Origin: an uncultured Erwinia sp.
GTDB taxonomy: Bacteria; Pseudomonadota; Gammaproteobacteria; Enterobacterales; Enterobacteriaceae
Length of the DNA stretch: 64,000 nucleotides
Assembly: GCA_946221915.1 (NCBI GenBank)
Contig: CAMIKG010000006.1
Location: 62,001-126,000 of the forward strand
Direction: 5' to 3'
The position numbers and the translations under genes were made by a program. The notes under the pieces are model-generated. The model worked only from the letters and a program-made list of their open reading frames with translations. It searched no databases and was not told the origin of the DNA. Below are positions 52,921 through 61,421 of this stretch, piece after piece. Each line of letters starts with the position of its first letter. The first letter of the stretch is position 1.

Positions 52921-53869
52921 GGCGTTTGCCCCGCAGAATCAGCAGCAGGAAGATCGCCGCGCCCAGCACGCCAAGCAGCGCGCTGACCGGGATCTCAAAC
53001 GGATGGATAATCAGGCGGCCAATAATATCGCAGGCCGTCACCAGCGCCGCGCCGAGCAGCGCCACCCACGGCACCGTGCGCCGCAGGTTATCACCCATCA
53101 CCATACTGATAATATTCGGCACAATCAGGCCAAGGAACGGCAGCACGCCCACCACCACAATCACCACGCCGCTGATCATGGCGATCATCGCCATGCCGGT
53201 CAGCATAATCTGGTGATAGTGCAGGCCGACATTCACCGAGAACTCGCGCCCCATTCCCGCCACGGTAAAGCGATCGGCGATGATCGCCGCCAGCAGGGTG
53301 ATCGCGCCGACGCCCCACAGCAGTTCATAGCGCCCGGACATCACGCTGGAGAAGTCGCCCGATTCCCAGCCGCCGAGTGACTGCAGCAGATCGAACTTCA
53401 TCGCCAGAAAAGTGGTGACCGAACTAAACACTGCGCCCAGCATAATCCCGGCCAGCGGCACCATCAGCGAGGATTTCTGCCGGATGCGCTGGATCAGCAG
53501 CATAAACAGCGCGGTGCCGAGCAGAGCGAACAGCGTGGCGACCACCATTTTCATCATTACCGGCGCCGCCGGGGCGAAAATCATCACCAGCAGCAGGCCG
53601 AGACTGGCGGACTGCGTGGTGCCGGTGACCGACGGTTCGACAAAGCGGTTTTGCGTCAGCATCTGCATAATCAGCCCGGCGACGCTCATGGCGCTGCCCG
53701 CCAGCACCAGCGCAGCGGTGCGCGGAAAACGGCTGATGAACAGGATCTCGCGCATCTCCGGGTCGTGCCACAGGCTGGCGAACGTCATCTGACTGGCGCC
53801 GACAAACAGGCTGCTAAGCATCAGGCCCAGCAACAGTGCCAGGCCTGCAATAAAGGCGAGGGATTTCAT
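52910..53869 (-). CDS. Siderophore ABC importer permease (FecCD family), first
   Basis: 319 residues, about nine membrane helices, with V-L-P-F-L-G-L-I-V-P-N-I and F-E-I-P-V-S-A-L-L-G-V-L-G-A-A-I-F-L. FatD/VctD-type. Begins directly after the binding-protein stop, in one operon. Confidence 0.92.
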   Translation of the reverse strand: MKSLAFIAGLALLLGLMLSSLFVGASQMTFASLWHDPEMREILFISRFPRTAALVLAGSAMSVAGLIMQMLTQNRFVEPSVTGTTQSASLGLLLVMIFAPAAPVMMKMVVATLFALLGTALFMLLIQRIRQKSSLMVPLAGIMLGAVFSSVTTFLAMKFDLLQSLGGWESGDFSSVMSGRYELLWGVGAITLLAAIIADRFTVAGMGREFSVNVGLHYHQIMLTGMAMIAMISGVVIVVVGVLPFLGLIVPNIISMVMGDNLRRTVPWVALLGAALVTACDIIGRLIIHPFEIPVSALLGVLGAAIFLLLILRGKRHAH

Positions 53870-54814
53870 TTAGTGCTGAGCGGCTGTCTTATCCAGAATC
53901 TGCTGCAGCTGGGTCATCAGCTGGCTGTAGCTCTGGATGCCGCCGGCGATATACAGCGACGCAGAGTCGAAGTAGACCACATGCTGGTTTTTCCAGGCGC
54001 TGGTTTTGCGCACCAGCGGGTTATCCAGTACCTGCTGTGCGGACTGGTTGCCCTGACGGCCAATGGCGTTGTCGCGATCCAGCACAAACAGCCAGTCCGG
54101 GTTGGCCTGCAGGATAAATTCCGGCGAAACCGCGTTACCGTGCTTGCCGGTTTCCGGGAACTGGGTGGCAGGTTTGAAGCCCAGCACATCATAGACAAAA
54201 CCAAAACGTGAGCCAGGTGAGTGGGCGCTGATTTTGCCGCCGTTGACCATCAGCATCAGTGCGCTACCGGCACCCGCAGACGATTTACGCAGTTCAGCGA
54301 TCTGCGCATCAAACGCTGCCAGCAGTTCCTGCGCTTTCTGCTCTTTACCGAAGATGCTCGCCAGCTGTTCGGTGCGCTGTTTCAGGCTGGCGGTGAAGTT
54401 TTTCGGGTCAATTTCAAGGGAGAGGGTCGGCGCGATTTCACTCAGTTTATCGTACGCTTCATGCGCGCGCGCACCGGCGATAATCAGGTCCGGTTTCGCG
54501 TTGCTGATCGCTTCATAGTTGGGTTCAAACAGGGTGCCGGCATTGAAATAAGCTTTGTCGTTATATTTTGCCAGCAGCGCCGGGTAGTGGGCATCGGTCT
54601 GCACCACGCCGATCACCTTAATGCCAAGAGCGTCGGCGATATCCAGCGTGTTCGGATTAAGGATCACCACGCGCTGCGGGTTTTTCGGCACGGTCGTGGT
54701 GCCCTGAGCGTGAACGATCTGCAGCGTATTTGCACTGTCGGCGGCGAAAGCGGCAGGGGAGCATGCCAGTAAAACGGCAAGCAGAGATGAAGCCAGCATA
54801 GAGGTGAAGCGCAT
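53870..54814 (-). CDS. Siderophore-binding periplasmic protein (FatB/CeuE/VctP type)
   Basis: 314 residues from ATG 54814, AGGAGG just upstream. Signal peptide of about 26 residues ending A-F-A-A. Body shows N-P-Q-R-V-V-I-L-N-P-N-T-L-D, P-D-L-I-I-A-G-A-R-A-H and the conserved Y-F-D-S-A-S-L-Y end. It delivers ferric catecholate siderophore (by family) to the importer. Divergent from fepA, with Fur-like sites in between. Confidence 0.92.
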   Translation of the reverse strand: MRFTSMLASSLLAVLLACSPAAFAADSANTLQIVHAQGTTTVPKNPQRVVILNPNTLDIADALGIKVIGVVQTDAHYPALLAKYNDKAYFNAGTLFEPNYEAISNAKPDLIIAGARAHEAYDKLSEIAPTLSLEIDPKNFTASLKQRTEQLASIFGKEQKAQELLAAFDAQIAELRKSSAGAGSALMLMVNGGKISAHSPGSRFGFVYDVLGFKPATQFPETGKHGNAVSPEFILQANPDWLFVLDRDNAIGRQGNQSAQQVLDNPLVRKTSAWKNQHVVYFDSASLYIAGGIQSYSQLMTQLQQILDKTAAQH

Positions 54815-54845
54815 TTTTCCTCCTGAAAATGGATGCGGCAATCCT

Positions 54846-54864
54846 GATGAGAATGCTTATCATT
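54846..54864. promoter_or_regulatory. Fur-box-like site before the importer operon
   Basis: GATGAGAATGCTTATCATT, 32 bp upstream of the binding-protein start. It carries the GAATGCTTATCATT core common in enterobacterial Fur sites. Suggests iron repression. Confidence 0.7.
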
Positions 54865-55093
54865 AAATATTGTGAGCAGATAATAACGGCAAAATATGGG
54901 CAAAACCAGCGAAGCGCTGACAACGTGCCCGGGAAGAGGATGCCAGCCCACAGATAAGCCGCAATTATGCCGATTATGGAGAGAGTGTGTGCTGTTTAAT
55001 GCTATGAAAATTATCGGGATTATCGCTGTTTGCAAAGTATTGTATGCGAAAAGCGTAATTGTGGAGATATTATGAATTTGAAACACTTGCTCT

Positions 55094-55119
55094 GGTAATG
55101 ATAAGCGTTCTCGTTATCA
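55094..55119. promoter_or_regulatory. Fur-box-like site before fepA
   Basis: Contains TGATAA, a 9-nt spacer and TTATCA (55099-55119); the 19-mer 55094-55112 matches the Fur consensus at about 14 positions by eye. It lies 41 bp before the start codon. Confidence 0.75.
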
Positions 55120-55159
55120 TGCGTGTACTTTTACATTTGCACACAATTTGAGAAACGAG

Positions 55160-57340
55160 ATGAACAGAAAAGGATGTTTTCGTTTACACCCGCTGGCGCT
55201 GTTGCTGACCACGCTGGTCAGCGCGACGGCGCAGGCCGCTCAGGAAAGTGAAGAGGGCGTGCTGGTGGTGCAGGAAACTGCAGAACAGGAATTAAAACAA
55301 CAGCCTGGCGTGTCGGTTATCACCGCTGAAGATATTGCCAAAAGCCCGCCGGTAAACGACCTTTCTGACATCATCCGTAAAATGCCCGGCGTAAACCTGA
55401 CCGGCAACAGCGCCACCGGCAGCCGTGGCAACAACCGCCAGATCGATATCCGCGGCATGGGACCGGAAAACACCCTGATCCTGATTGATGGCGTGCCGGT
55501 TAACTCGCGCAGCGCGGTGCGTTACAGCTGGACCGGCGAACGCGACACGCGCGGCGACAGCAACTGGGTGCCAGCCGAAATGGTTGAGCGGATTGAAGTG
55601 CTGCGCGGCCCGGCGGCGGCGCGCTACGGCTCCGGCGCGGCGGGTGGCGTGATCAACATCCACACCAAACGCCCGACCAAAGAGTGGCACGGCTCACTGT
55701 CGTTCTTCACCAGCCAGCCGGAAGACAGCAAAGAGGGCGACACTAAGCGCACCAACTTCAGCCTCAGCGGCCCGCTGGCGGGTGATGCGCTGACCATGCG
55801 TCTGTACGGCAATCTGAATAAAACCGCGGCGGACGCTTTCAATATCAACCAGGAACAAAACGGCTCGTATGCCGCCGGCCGTGAAGGCGTGCGCAATAAA
55901 GACATTAACGCGCTGGTATCGTGGAAAGTCACGCCGTCGCAAATCGTCGATTTCAGCTACGGCTACAGCCGCCAGGGCAATATTTACGCCGGTGATACCC
56001 AGTACAGCAACGGCAACCTCAGCCCGAACGGCCTGGTCGAGACGCTGTATGGCCAGGAAACCAACCGTATGTACCGCCAGTCTTACGGCGTGACGCACAA
56101 CGGCTTCTGGGCGTGGGGCGACAGTAAACTCAGCTTTAACTACGAGAAAACCCACAACACCCGCCTGCAGGAAGGCTCCACCGGGCGCGTGGAAGGGATG
56201 ATTAACAGTGATGAGTACGCCACCAGCCGCCTGGAAAACTATCGTGCTGCGGGTGAGGTCAATATTCCGCTGGATCTGTGGGTGGAACAGACGCTGACGC
56301 TGGGCAGCGAGTGGAACCGCGAGCAACTGAATGACCCTGCCTCGATGACCGCTACCAACGCCAGCAACGTCACGATTGGTGGTGTCTCTGGCGATCCGAC
56401 GCAGCGCAGCTCAGAGAATAGCGCGGAGAACCTGGCGCTGTATGTCGAGGATAATATTCAGCCGTGGGAAGGCACGCATCTGATCCCGATCCTGCGCGTG
56501 GATCATCACAGCCAGTTCGGCAGCAACTGGACGCCTGGCTTTAACTTTGCTCAGGATCTCGGCGACCACTTCAAGCTGAAAGCCGGTATTGCCCGCGTGT
56601 TTAAAGCGCCAAACCTGTATCAGAGCAGCGAGGGGTATCTGCTGGCGACGCGCGGTAATGGTTGTCCGGTCAGTATCACCACCGGTAACTGTTATCTGAT
56701 GGGCAATGGCGATCTCGATGCGGAAGTGAGTGTGAACAAAGAAGTGGGACTGGAGTTTGCGGCGCAGGGCTACGCTGCCGGCATCACCTGGTTCCGCAAT
56801 GATTACAAAAACAAGATTGTATCCGGTACCGATCTGCTGGGTTACGCCTCCGATGGCGGCAATATCCTGCAGTGGCAAAACGGTGGCAAAGCCGTGGTGG
56901 AAGGACTGGAAGCCAGCCTGACGGTGCCGCTGATTGAGGGCACGCTGGACTGGCGCACCAACGCGACCTATATGATTGAATCGAAGAGTAAAGAGACCGG
57001 CAACCCGCTGTCGATTATTCCGAAGTACACCATTAACACTGCGCTGGATTATCAGGTGACCGATAAATTCTCGACTGCGCTTAACTGGACGATGTATGGC
57101 CGCCAGAAACCGCGTCAGTTTGCCGACAAACGTACGGAAGTGGGATCTCTGCAGACGACCGAAATGGGCGCTTACTCCGTGGTGGGGATGAACCTGAACT
57201 ACCAGTTCAGCAAAAACCTGCGCGGCACCGCTGGCGTCAGCAACTTGTTTGATAAACAGCTGTATCGTAAGAATGAAGGCGCACTGACTTACAACGAACC
57301 GGGCCGGGCATATTATGCCGGGGTCACCATGTCGTTCTGA
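55160..57340 (+). CDS. fepA: Ferric enterobactin receptor
   Basis: 726 residues from ATG 55160; an in-frame TTG at 55148 is ignored. Signal peptide ends about A-Q-A-A. The plug (V-I-T-A-E-D-I, D-I-R-G-M-G-P-E-N-T-L-I-L-I-D-G-V-P-V, R-G-P-A-A-A-R-Y-G-S-G-A-A-G-G-V) and barrel match FepA closely, including G-N-G-D-L-D-A-E-V-S-V-N-K-E and the end A-Y-Y-A-G-V-T-M-S-F. It imports ferric enterobactin-type catecholates with TonB energy. Together with the divergent importer it forms a full uptake route; no siderophore synthesis gene is in the window. Confidence 0.95.
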   Translation: MNRKGCFRLHPLALLLTTLVSATAQAAQESEEGVLVVQETAEQELKQQPGVSVITAEDIAKSPPVNDLSDIIRKMPGVNLTGNSATGSRGNNRQIDIRGMGPENTLILIDGVPVNSRSAVRYSWTGERDTRGDSNWVPAEMVERIEVLRGPAAARYGSGAAGGVINIHTKRPTKEWHGSLSFFTSQPEDSKEGDTKRTNFSLSGPLAGDALTMRLYGNLNKTAADAFNINQEQNGSYAAGREGVRNKDINALVSWKVTPSQIVDFSYGYSRQGNIYAGDTQYSNGNLSPNGLVETLYGQETNRMYRQSYGVTHNGFWAWGDSKLSFNYEKTHNTRLQEGSTGRVEGMINSDEYATSRLENYRAAGEVNIPLDLWVEQTLTLGSEWNREQLNDPASMTATNASNVTIGGVSGDPTQRSSENSAENLALYVEDNIQPWEGTHLIPILRVDHHSQFGSNWTPGFNFAQDLGDHFKLKAGIARVFKAPNLYQSSEGYLLATRGNGCPVSITTGNCYLMGNGDLDAEVSVNKEVGLEFAAQGYAAGITWFRNDYKNKIVSGTDLLGYASDGGNILQWQNGGKAVVEGLEASLTVPLIEGTLDWRTNATYMIESKSKETGNPLSIIPKYTINTALDYQVTDKFSTALNWTMYGRQKPRQFADKRTEVGSLQTTEMGAYSVVGMNLNYQFSKNLRGTAGVSNLFDKQLYRKNEGALTYNEPGRAYYAGVTMSF

Positions 57341-57350
57341 TGCGTATCTG

Positions 57351-57384
57351 GCTCAGGCAGCAGAAGCTGCCTGAGCTTTATTCT
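57351..57384 (+). terminator. Terminator after fepA
   Basis: GCTCAGGCAG (57351-57360), 6-nt loop, CTGCCTGAGC (57367-57376), then TTTATTCT. Confidence 0.85.
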
Positions 57385-57531
57385 CCCCCGCCTGTTTCCT
57401 GCTGACTTCCTGTTCTCGCTGACGTCATCCCCGCCGCCGTGGTTAAAGCTTTCGCTAATTTTGCCGATATCTGTCGTGTTTTTTCCTGTTTTTGGTTAGC
57501 TGAAAACCCACTTAATTATCAGGGAGAAGAG

Positions 57532-58455
57532 ATGCCGGATTCATTACATAAAGAGATTGGCTACGACATTATGGAGCATCTGCATAATGCCTTTGCCTGG
57601 TCTGAGCTGACGGACGTAAACGAATATGGCTGCTATCAGCGCCTGCTGTTAGAAAATGGCTGTTCCATTCGTTATACCCGCTGGCGTGACGGAAAAATGC
57701 CGTTTTATATCATTCTGTTTAATGCCAAAAACGACTACATCTTTGAGCTGGATTTATCCATGCTGACCTACAACGATGATATCTATCAGTGGCACCTGAA
57801 AAAACCGCAGAACAAAAGCACGCTGGCGGCGGTAAGCGCAGAACTCGGTGAGACAGTGCGTTTTTCCGATGACTATGTGGCGCAGGTTAAGTTGCTGAAA
57901 GAGGCGTTAAATTCTGGGATCAATACGCCAAAAAACGGCTTCGATTTCCTGTCTAATAGCAGCTGGGAGACGCTGACCTCACGTCTGTTACAGCTGATTA
58001 TTGCGGTGTATCAGGCGCATGATGTGAAGCTTGTCGATGAAAGTGCGTTTCTCGACGAAGCAGATAACGACAGCGAAGAGTATGAAAATCTGCAGCGTCG
58101 CATCAGACGCGGGCAGCGCCAGCTAAAACTGAAGCTGCTGGAAGTGTATGGTGCGGCCTGTGCCATTAGCGGTTCCGGTCCTGTTGAAGTCCTCGAAGCG
58201 GCGCATATCGTCGGACATGCTGAATCAGGAGTTAATGATTCCTGCAACGCGCTGCTGCTGCGCGCGGATATCCATATTTTATTCGACAGGCATTTATTAA
58301 AAATAGAGCCCCACAGCTTTAAGATCATCCTTGATAAGAGTCTGAAGAAAACGGACTACTGGCAGTGGAATGGCAAGAAATTACGTAAACGTACGGATGG
58401 CTTAACCCCTTCGCCAGAGTATCTGGCAAGGCGCTGGTTTGGGGACACGCTTTAA
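57532..58455 (+). CDS. HNH endonuclease-domain protein
   Basis: 307 residues from ATG 57532 (AGGGAGAAGAG upstream). The N-terminal ~180 residues have no recognised family. The C-terminal third has the HNH layout: R-R-G-Q-R-Q-L-K-L-K-L-L-E-V-Y-G, C-A-I-S-G, L-E-A-A-H-I (first His), a central N-A-L-L-L, and H-I-L-F-D-R. Such proteins are often modification-dependent restriction or defence nucleases; no methyltransferase is adjacent. AT-richer than fepA. Confidence 0.82.
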   Translation: MPDSLHKEIGYDIMEHLHNAFAWSELTDVNEYGCYQRLLLENGCSIRYTRWRDGKMPFYIILFNAKNDYIFELDLSMLTYNDDIYQWHLKKPQNKSTLAAVSAELGETVRFSDDYVAQVKLLKEALNSGINTPKNGFDFLSNSSWETLTSRLLQLIIAVYQAHDVKLVDESAFLDEADNDSEEYENLQRRIRRGQRQLKLKLLEVYGAACAISGSGPVEVLEAAHIVGHAESGVNDSCNALLLRADIHILFDRHLLKIEPHSFKIILDKSLKKTDYWQWNGKKLRKRTDGLTPSPEYLARRWFGDTL

Positions 58456-58489
58456 CGATAAAAATTGATTCGCTGCAAAAAGGGATGTT

Positions 58490-59296
58490 ATGAACATAAT
58501 GATAAAAACAGGGATTGCGGGGGCAATCATCGCGGCGCTGGCGGGCTGCGATGATGATGCACCACCAAAAAATTCCATCTGGTCCTACGTTAATACCGCA
58601 GATGAGACGCTGTGGAAATTGTGTCATGGTAAGGAAAACAGTTGTACGTTATTCGCTGACAGCAAACATTTCGCAGCGGTGGTGAATAACAAACCGGACG
58701 ACGACTGTGCGGCGGGAAATCTCTATATCCTGGAACATAAACGCACCACTTTTCGTCGGGTGGATACCGGCGGCTGCGCGGCGGGCACGACGCTGATTAA
58801 AAGCACCTTCCCGGATAATATTCTGACTGCCGTAAAGGTGATGAATAATAATCAGCTGCTGAAAGTTTACCCGATTGGTCAGTGGTCGATGCGGCTGGAT
58901 ACGGCCGGAGATAATGTTCCGCCAACCGATGCCGAAAAAGCGCGCTTTATCAGCCAGTGGGCGGTGGTGAAAAACGTTTATTCGGTGATTGGTAATTACG
59001 ATAACTCCAGTATTTTGCTGGTCGATTGTCCGGCGAACAGTGACGTGAAATCGATTAAGTTTGTTACCGGCAATCACAGTTACCGTAATAACGAATTCAC
59101 TTTATCACTGGATGGTAAAACGTTCGCATTGCCCGCGGATAACGCGGCGGATGTGAATCACTGGAATAAGATTTTTACTGCAGTACAGTATGCGGAAACC
59201 ATTGTCGCAGAAGCGGATGGGCTGAAGCAGATATTTAATATCAACCGGGCGGCGGCGGAAAATTTCTTTACGACGCGTTCCTGTGTGAAATATTGA
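58490..59296 (+). CDS. Predicted lipoprotein of unknown function
   Basis: 268 residues. Signal sequence with lipobox L-A-G-C (Cys at about 20), so it should be a membrane-anchored periplasmic or outer-membrane protein (the following D-D suggests inner-membrane retention by the +2 rule). Cysteines at several positions of the mature part could pair. No family recognised. Starts at ATG 58490 or 58499. It follows the HNH gene by 34 nt, and a hairpin (59325-59351) lies after it. Confidence 0.72.
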   Translation: MNIMIKTGIAGAIIAALAGCDDDAPPKNSIWSYVNTADETLWKLCHGKENSCTLFADSKHFAAVVNNKPDDDCAAGNLYILEHKRTTFRRVDTGGCAAGTTLIKSTFPDNILTAVKVMNNNQLLKVYPIGQWSMRLDTAGDNVPPTDAEKARFISQWAVVKNVYSVIGNYDNSSILLVDCPANSDVKSIKFVTGNHSYRNNEFTLSLDGKTFALPADNAADVNHWNKIFTAVQYAETIVAEADGLKQIFNINRAAAENFFTTRSCVKY

Positions 59297-59454
59297 GTGG
59301 TTGATACAGCGATAGAGTAATAAACCCGCCTGCGAGCCATATTCAGGCGGGAACTGGCTGAACGCATCGGCTATTTATATTGTCTGTTGTGCGATGTTAG
59401 TTTGATGATATGAAAATAATTTTAGCTTTTTGACTTTTGCATCTGAGGTGAAAA

Positions 59455-59928
59455 ATGGAGACTGCATCTTCAGGTCGGCTGTTTCGTGGCGGGCTGTTTT
59501 CTGTTGTTTTAATGTCATTCTCCGTCCCATCAGCATTTGCGCTGTCAGAGGGTTGCAAGGCCGTTAATGCGCTCTCGGGGTCAACGTCGCTTTCCTTTAG
59601 TTCTCATCGCTATCCTGCGTCAGATTTTGCTGCGGGTGACAGCCTGACTTTGAGTTTTACCGACAGCGGGGCGGCAGCTGGTGGCAATCCTGTGGACTCA
59701 GACAGTATATCGCTTGCTGCGTATAACCTGGCGCATACCCAGAGCTATAGCGCGGCGATCTCCATGAGTCATTCGTCCCATACGGTGTCAATCACCGTCC
59801 CGGCTGGCAGCCTGGAGAGCCGCGGCCTTGGCGTTCGCGCGAATACCTCACATGGTCAGTTAAGCGACCTGGTGTTTCACTGTGTTAGTGCATCTTCAGG
59901 GGCGGATAGGCTGGGCAACGAGAGATAG
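59455..59928 (+). CDS. Small exported Ser/Ala-rich protein, unknown
   Basis: 157 residues from ATG 59455 (GAGGTG upstream). Signal peptide of about 30 residues ending A-F-A. The mature part is Ser/Ala/Gly-rich with beta-type spacing and two cysteines (near residues 34 and 142) that could form one disulphide. No membrane or barrel end. It might be a secreted or surface protein; no family recognised. Confidence 0.55.
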   Translation: METASSGRLFRGGLFSVVLMSFSVPSAFALSEGCKAVNALSGSTSLSFSSHRYPASDFAAGDSLTLSFTDSGAAAGGNPVDSDSISLAAYNLAHTQSYSAAISMSHSSHTVSITVPAGSLESRGLGVRANTSHGQLSDLVFHCVSASSGADRLGNER

Positions 59929-59979
59929 ATCTCATCCTAATGTATCTCTTGATGGAAAAATTACAAATAAGTGATCGTC

Positions 59980-60195
59980 ATGAAAATAGATTTTTACCAT
60001 GAAGTTGAAGTTAAGGAAGGAGCCAGGAATAGCAAATACGTAAAGAGTAAAGGGCTTGTTCTTGGTATCAGTGAGGAAAATGGGGTTATCTATGGATACG
60101 CAGTTGCTATATATGGCAAAGAAAATACTGTCTATTTTGAGAAAGATAACTTAGCTCCGACCGGTATTGTTTACCAAAGAGAAGACTTTTACTGA
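59980..60195 (+). CDS. Imm31-like immunity protein (orphan)
   Basis: 71 residues from ATG 59980; the ribosome site is weak. F-Y-H-E-V-E-V-K, K-G-L-V-L-G-I-S-E-E, then V-Y-F-E-K-D-N-L-A-P-T-G and the ending R-E-D-F-Y match the layout I remember for the Imm31 family of polymorphic-toxin immunity proteins. No partner toxin is adjacent; it may be left from an earlier toxin module. From memory of the family, so moderate confidence. Confidence 0.65.
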   Translation: MKIDFYHEVEVKEGARNSKYVKSKGLVLGISEENGVIYGYAVAIYGKENTVYFEKDNLAPTGIVYQREDFY

Positions 60196-60404
60196 AATCG
60201 GTCCCAGCCAAATGGCCGGGAGTTTTCCTAATCCGCCGGGTTTAGCGTGGACGATGAACATTGCCATGGCTGGGGCACTGTCTGGTTGGACTGCTGATGG
60301 CTGCGTATGGTTGCCGAAAGAAGCGCAAGGGCGCAGAAAGAAGGCGGCTCCGTTGGCGAGGCCGCAGCTTCAAAAATTAATTCTTAATTAATGTCCGGAC
60401 GGCA
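60196..60404. other. Non-coding or degenerate stretch
   Basis: Between the Imm31-like gene and the next minus-strand gene. A 74-codon open frame exists (60167-60391) but has no ribosome site and overlaps the upstream gene; it may be a toxin-module remnant or chance. Confidence 0.4.
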
Positions 60405-60764
60405 TCATGAGCCAGATGAACCGTCTGAACCATTGGAACCGTCGGAGCCGTGCTTATGTCGATAGCTTTCTTCATCTTCCGGTTCATGTGATGTCGGGGG
60501 CGGGGCGGAATATTTGGCAACTGGAGCCATCAGCAGAAGCGCCCAGAACACAATGCCCAGGAAAATTAAAAAGGCGCTTCCTGCGAAAAGTAGCAGAACA
60601 GAAAGGGCGATGAAGAGCAGGACGGGGATTTTTCCTGTCCAGGCAGGCAACCTATGCTGGCGTGCTTTACTGGTACATCTCATCTCCCAGCGCTTAAGTG
60701 TTGAACTTAATCGCTTCCATAATTTCGCAGCATGTTGGCCACGTTGATAGGCATGTTTGTTCAT
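60405..60764 (-). CDS. Small membrane protein with Gly/Ser/Asp C-terminal repeats
   Basis: 119 residues from ATG 60764 (GGAAGAGGG upstream, a strong site). A basic Lys/Arg-rich head (about 1-45), a long hydrophobic segment probably spanning twice (about 48-85), then an acidic/His region and a tail repeating G-S-D-G-S-N. No family recognised with confidence. Lies between the immunity fragments and the T6SS effector block. Confidence 0.6.
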   Translation of the reverse strand: MNKHAYQRGQHAAKLWKRLSSTLKRWEMRCTSKARQHRLPAWTGKIPVLLFIALSVLLLFAGSAFLIFLGIVFWALLLMAPVAKYSAPPPTSHEPEDEESYRHKHGSDGSNGSDGSSGS

Positions 60765-60959
60765 TGGAACCCTCTTCCTTAAGAGTTTAATAACTTAATG
60801 CTCTGCCAGTATAATCGATCATGTTAAATAGGTGGTAAAATAATTAGGTTATAATTTATTTAATTTGGCTGTTGTGTTTTTTGATGACAATAAAAGAGAG
60901 TGAATGGTTGTTTTTTTACAGAGCTCTTGGTGTTAAAATAAGATGCAAGATTTCTATGG

Positions 60960-60990
60960 GCCCATCAAAACAATTGATGGGCGATTTTTT
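60960..60990 (+). terminator. Rho-independent terminator, plus-strand oriented
   Basis: GCCCATCAA (60960-60968), AACAA loop, TTGATGGGC (60974-60982), then GATTTTTT. The T-run is on the plus strand, while the neighbouring genes are on the minus strand. A TATAAT at 60810-60815 with weak -35 TTAATA (60787-60792, 17 bp apart) could start a short plus-strand RNA. Confidence 0.6.
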
Positions 60991-61417
60991 ATTGGCACTT
61001 TTGCAGTTTTATAATGCCATTTTGTGCATAGGATTGTACGAAGTCAGGATCGCTTGACCAAAAATACTGGTTTTTTTTACTATCAAAAAAACCAAGCCAT
61101 TTAAAATTCGCCTCGTTTCCATTTACATTAATTTCTGCGACTTTCACATCCTGGTTAACATTTTTCCAATTCAGATTCATTCCTCCTGCGCCAAGATCAA
61201 GTGTCTTTCTGAAAAAGACATCCATTTTCTCAGGCGACTTTTCCGCAGAGTTAATGGAGATGACGATTTGATTGTCATTCACAATCAGAGGCTTGGGTTC
61301 TTTACTGAGTTGAATCAAAAACCCCTCATCCGTGCAATCTGTTCCCCACTCACCGAAATTATCAGAAGCATGTAACCCCGTTGATACGACTAATAGAAAA
61401 AAACCAAATAATTTCAC
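60989..61417 (-). CDS. Exported candidate immunity protein for the T6SS effector
   Basis: 142 residues if started at GTG 61417, which has AAGGAT about 8 nt upstream and gives a clean signal peptide (M-K-L-F-G-F-F-L-L, cut after H-A-S). ATG 61441 would lengthen it and overlap the effector. Mature part beta-rich, with C-T-D-E near the start and L-Q-K-C at the end that could pair. It follows the peptidoglycan-active effector by 4 nt, and periplasmic location fits neutralising it. AT-rich. Confidence 0.7.
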   Translation of the reverse strand: MKLFGFFLLVVSTGLHASDNFGEWGTDCTDEGFLIQLSKEPKPLIVNDNQIVISINSAEKSPEKMDVFFRKTLDLGAGGMNLNWKNVNQDVKVAEINVNGNEANFKWLGFFDSKKNQYFWSSDPDFVQSYAQNGIIKLQKCQ

Positions 61418-61421
61418 TGTA

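Noticed and set aside
60167..60391. 74-codon open frame after the Imm31-like gene
   Set aside because: No ribosome site, overlaps the upstream gene, no recognised family; at most a remnant.
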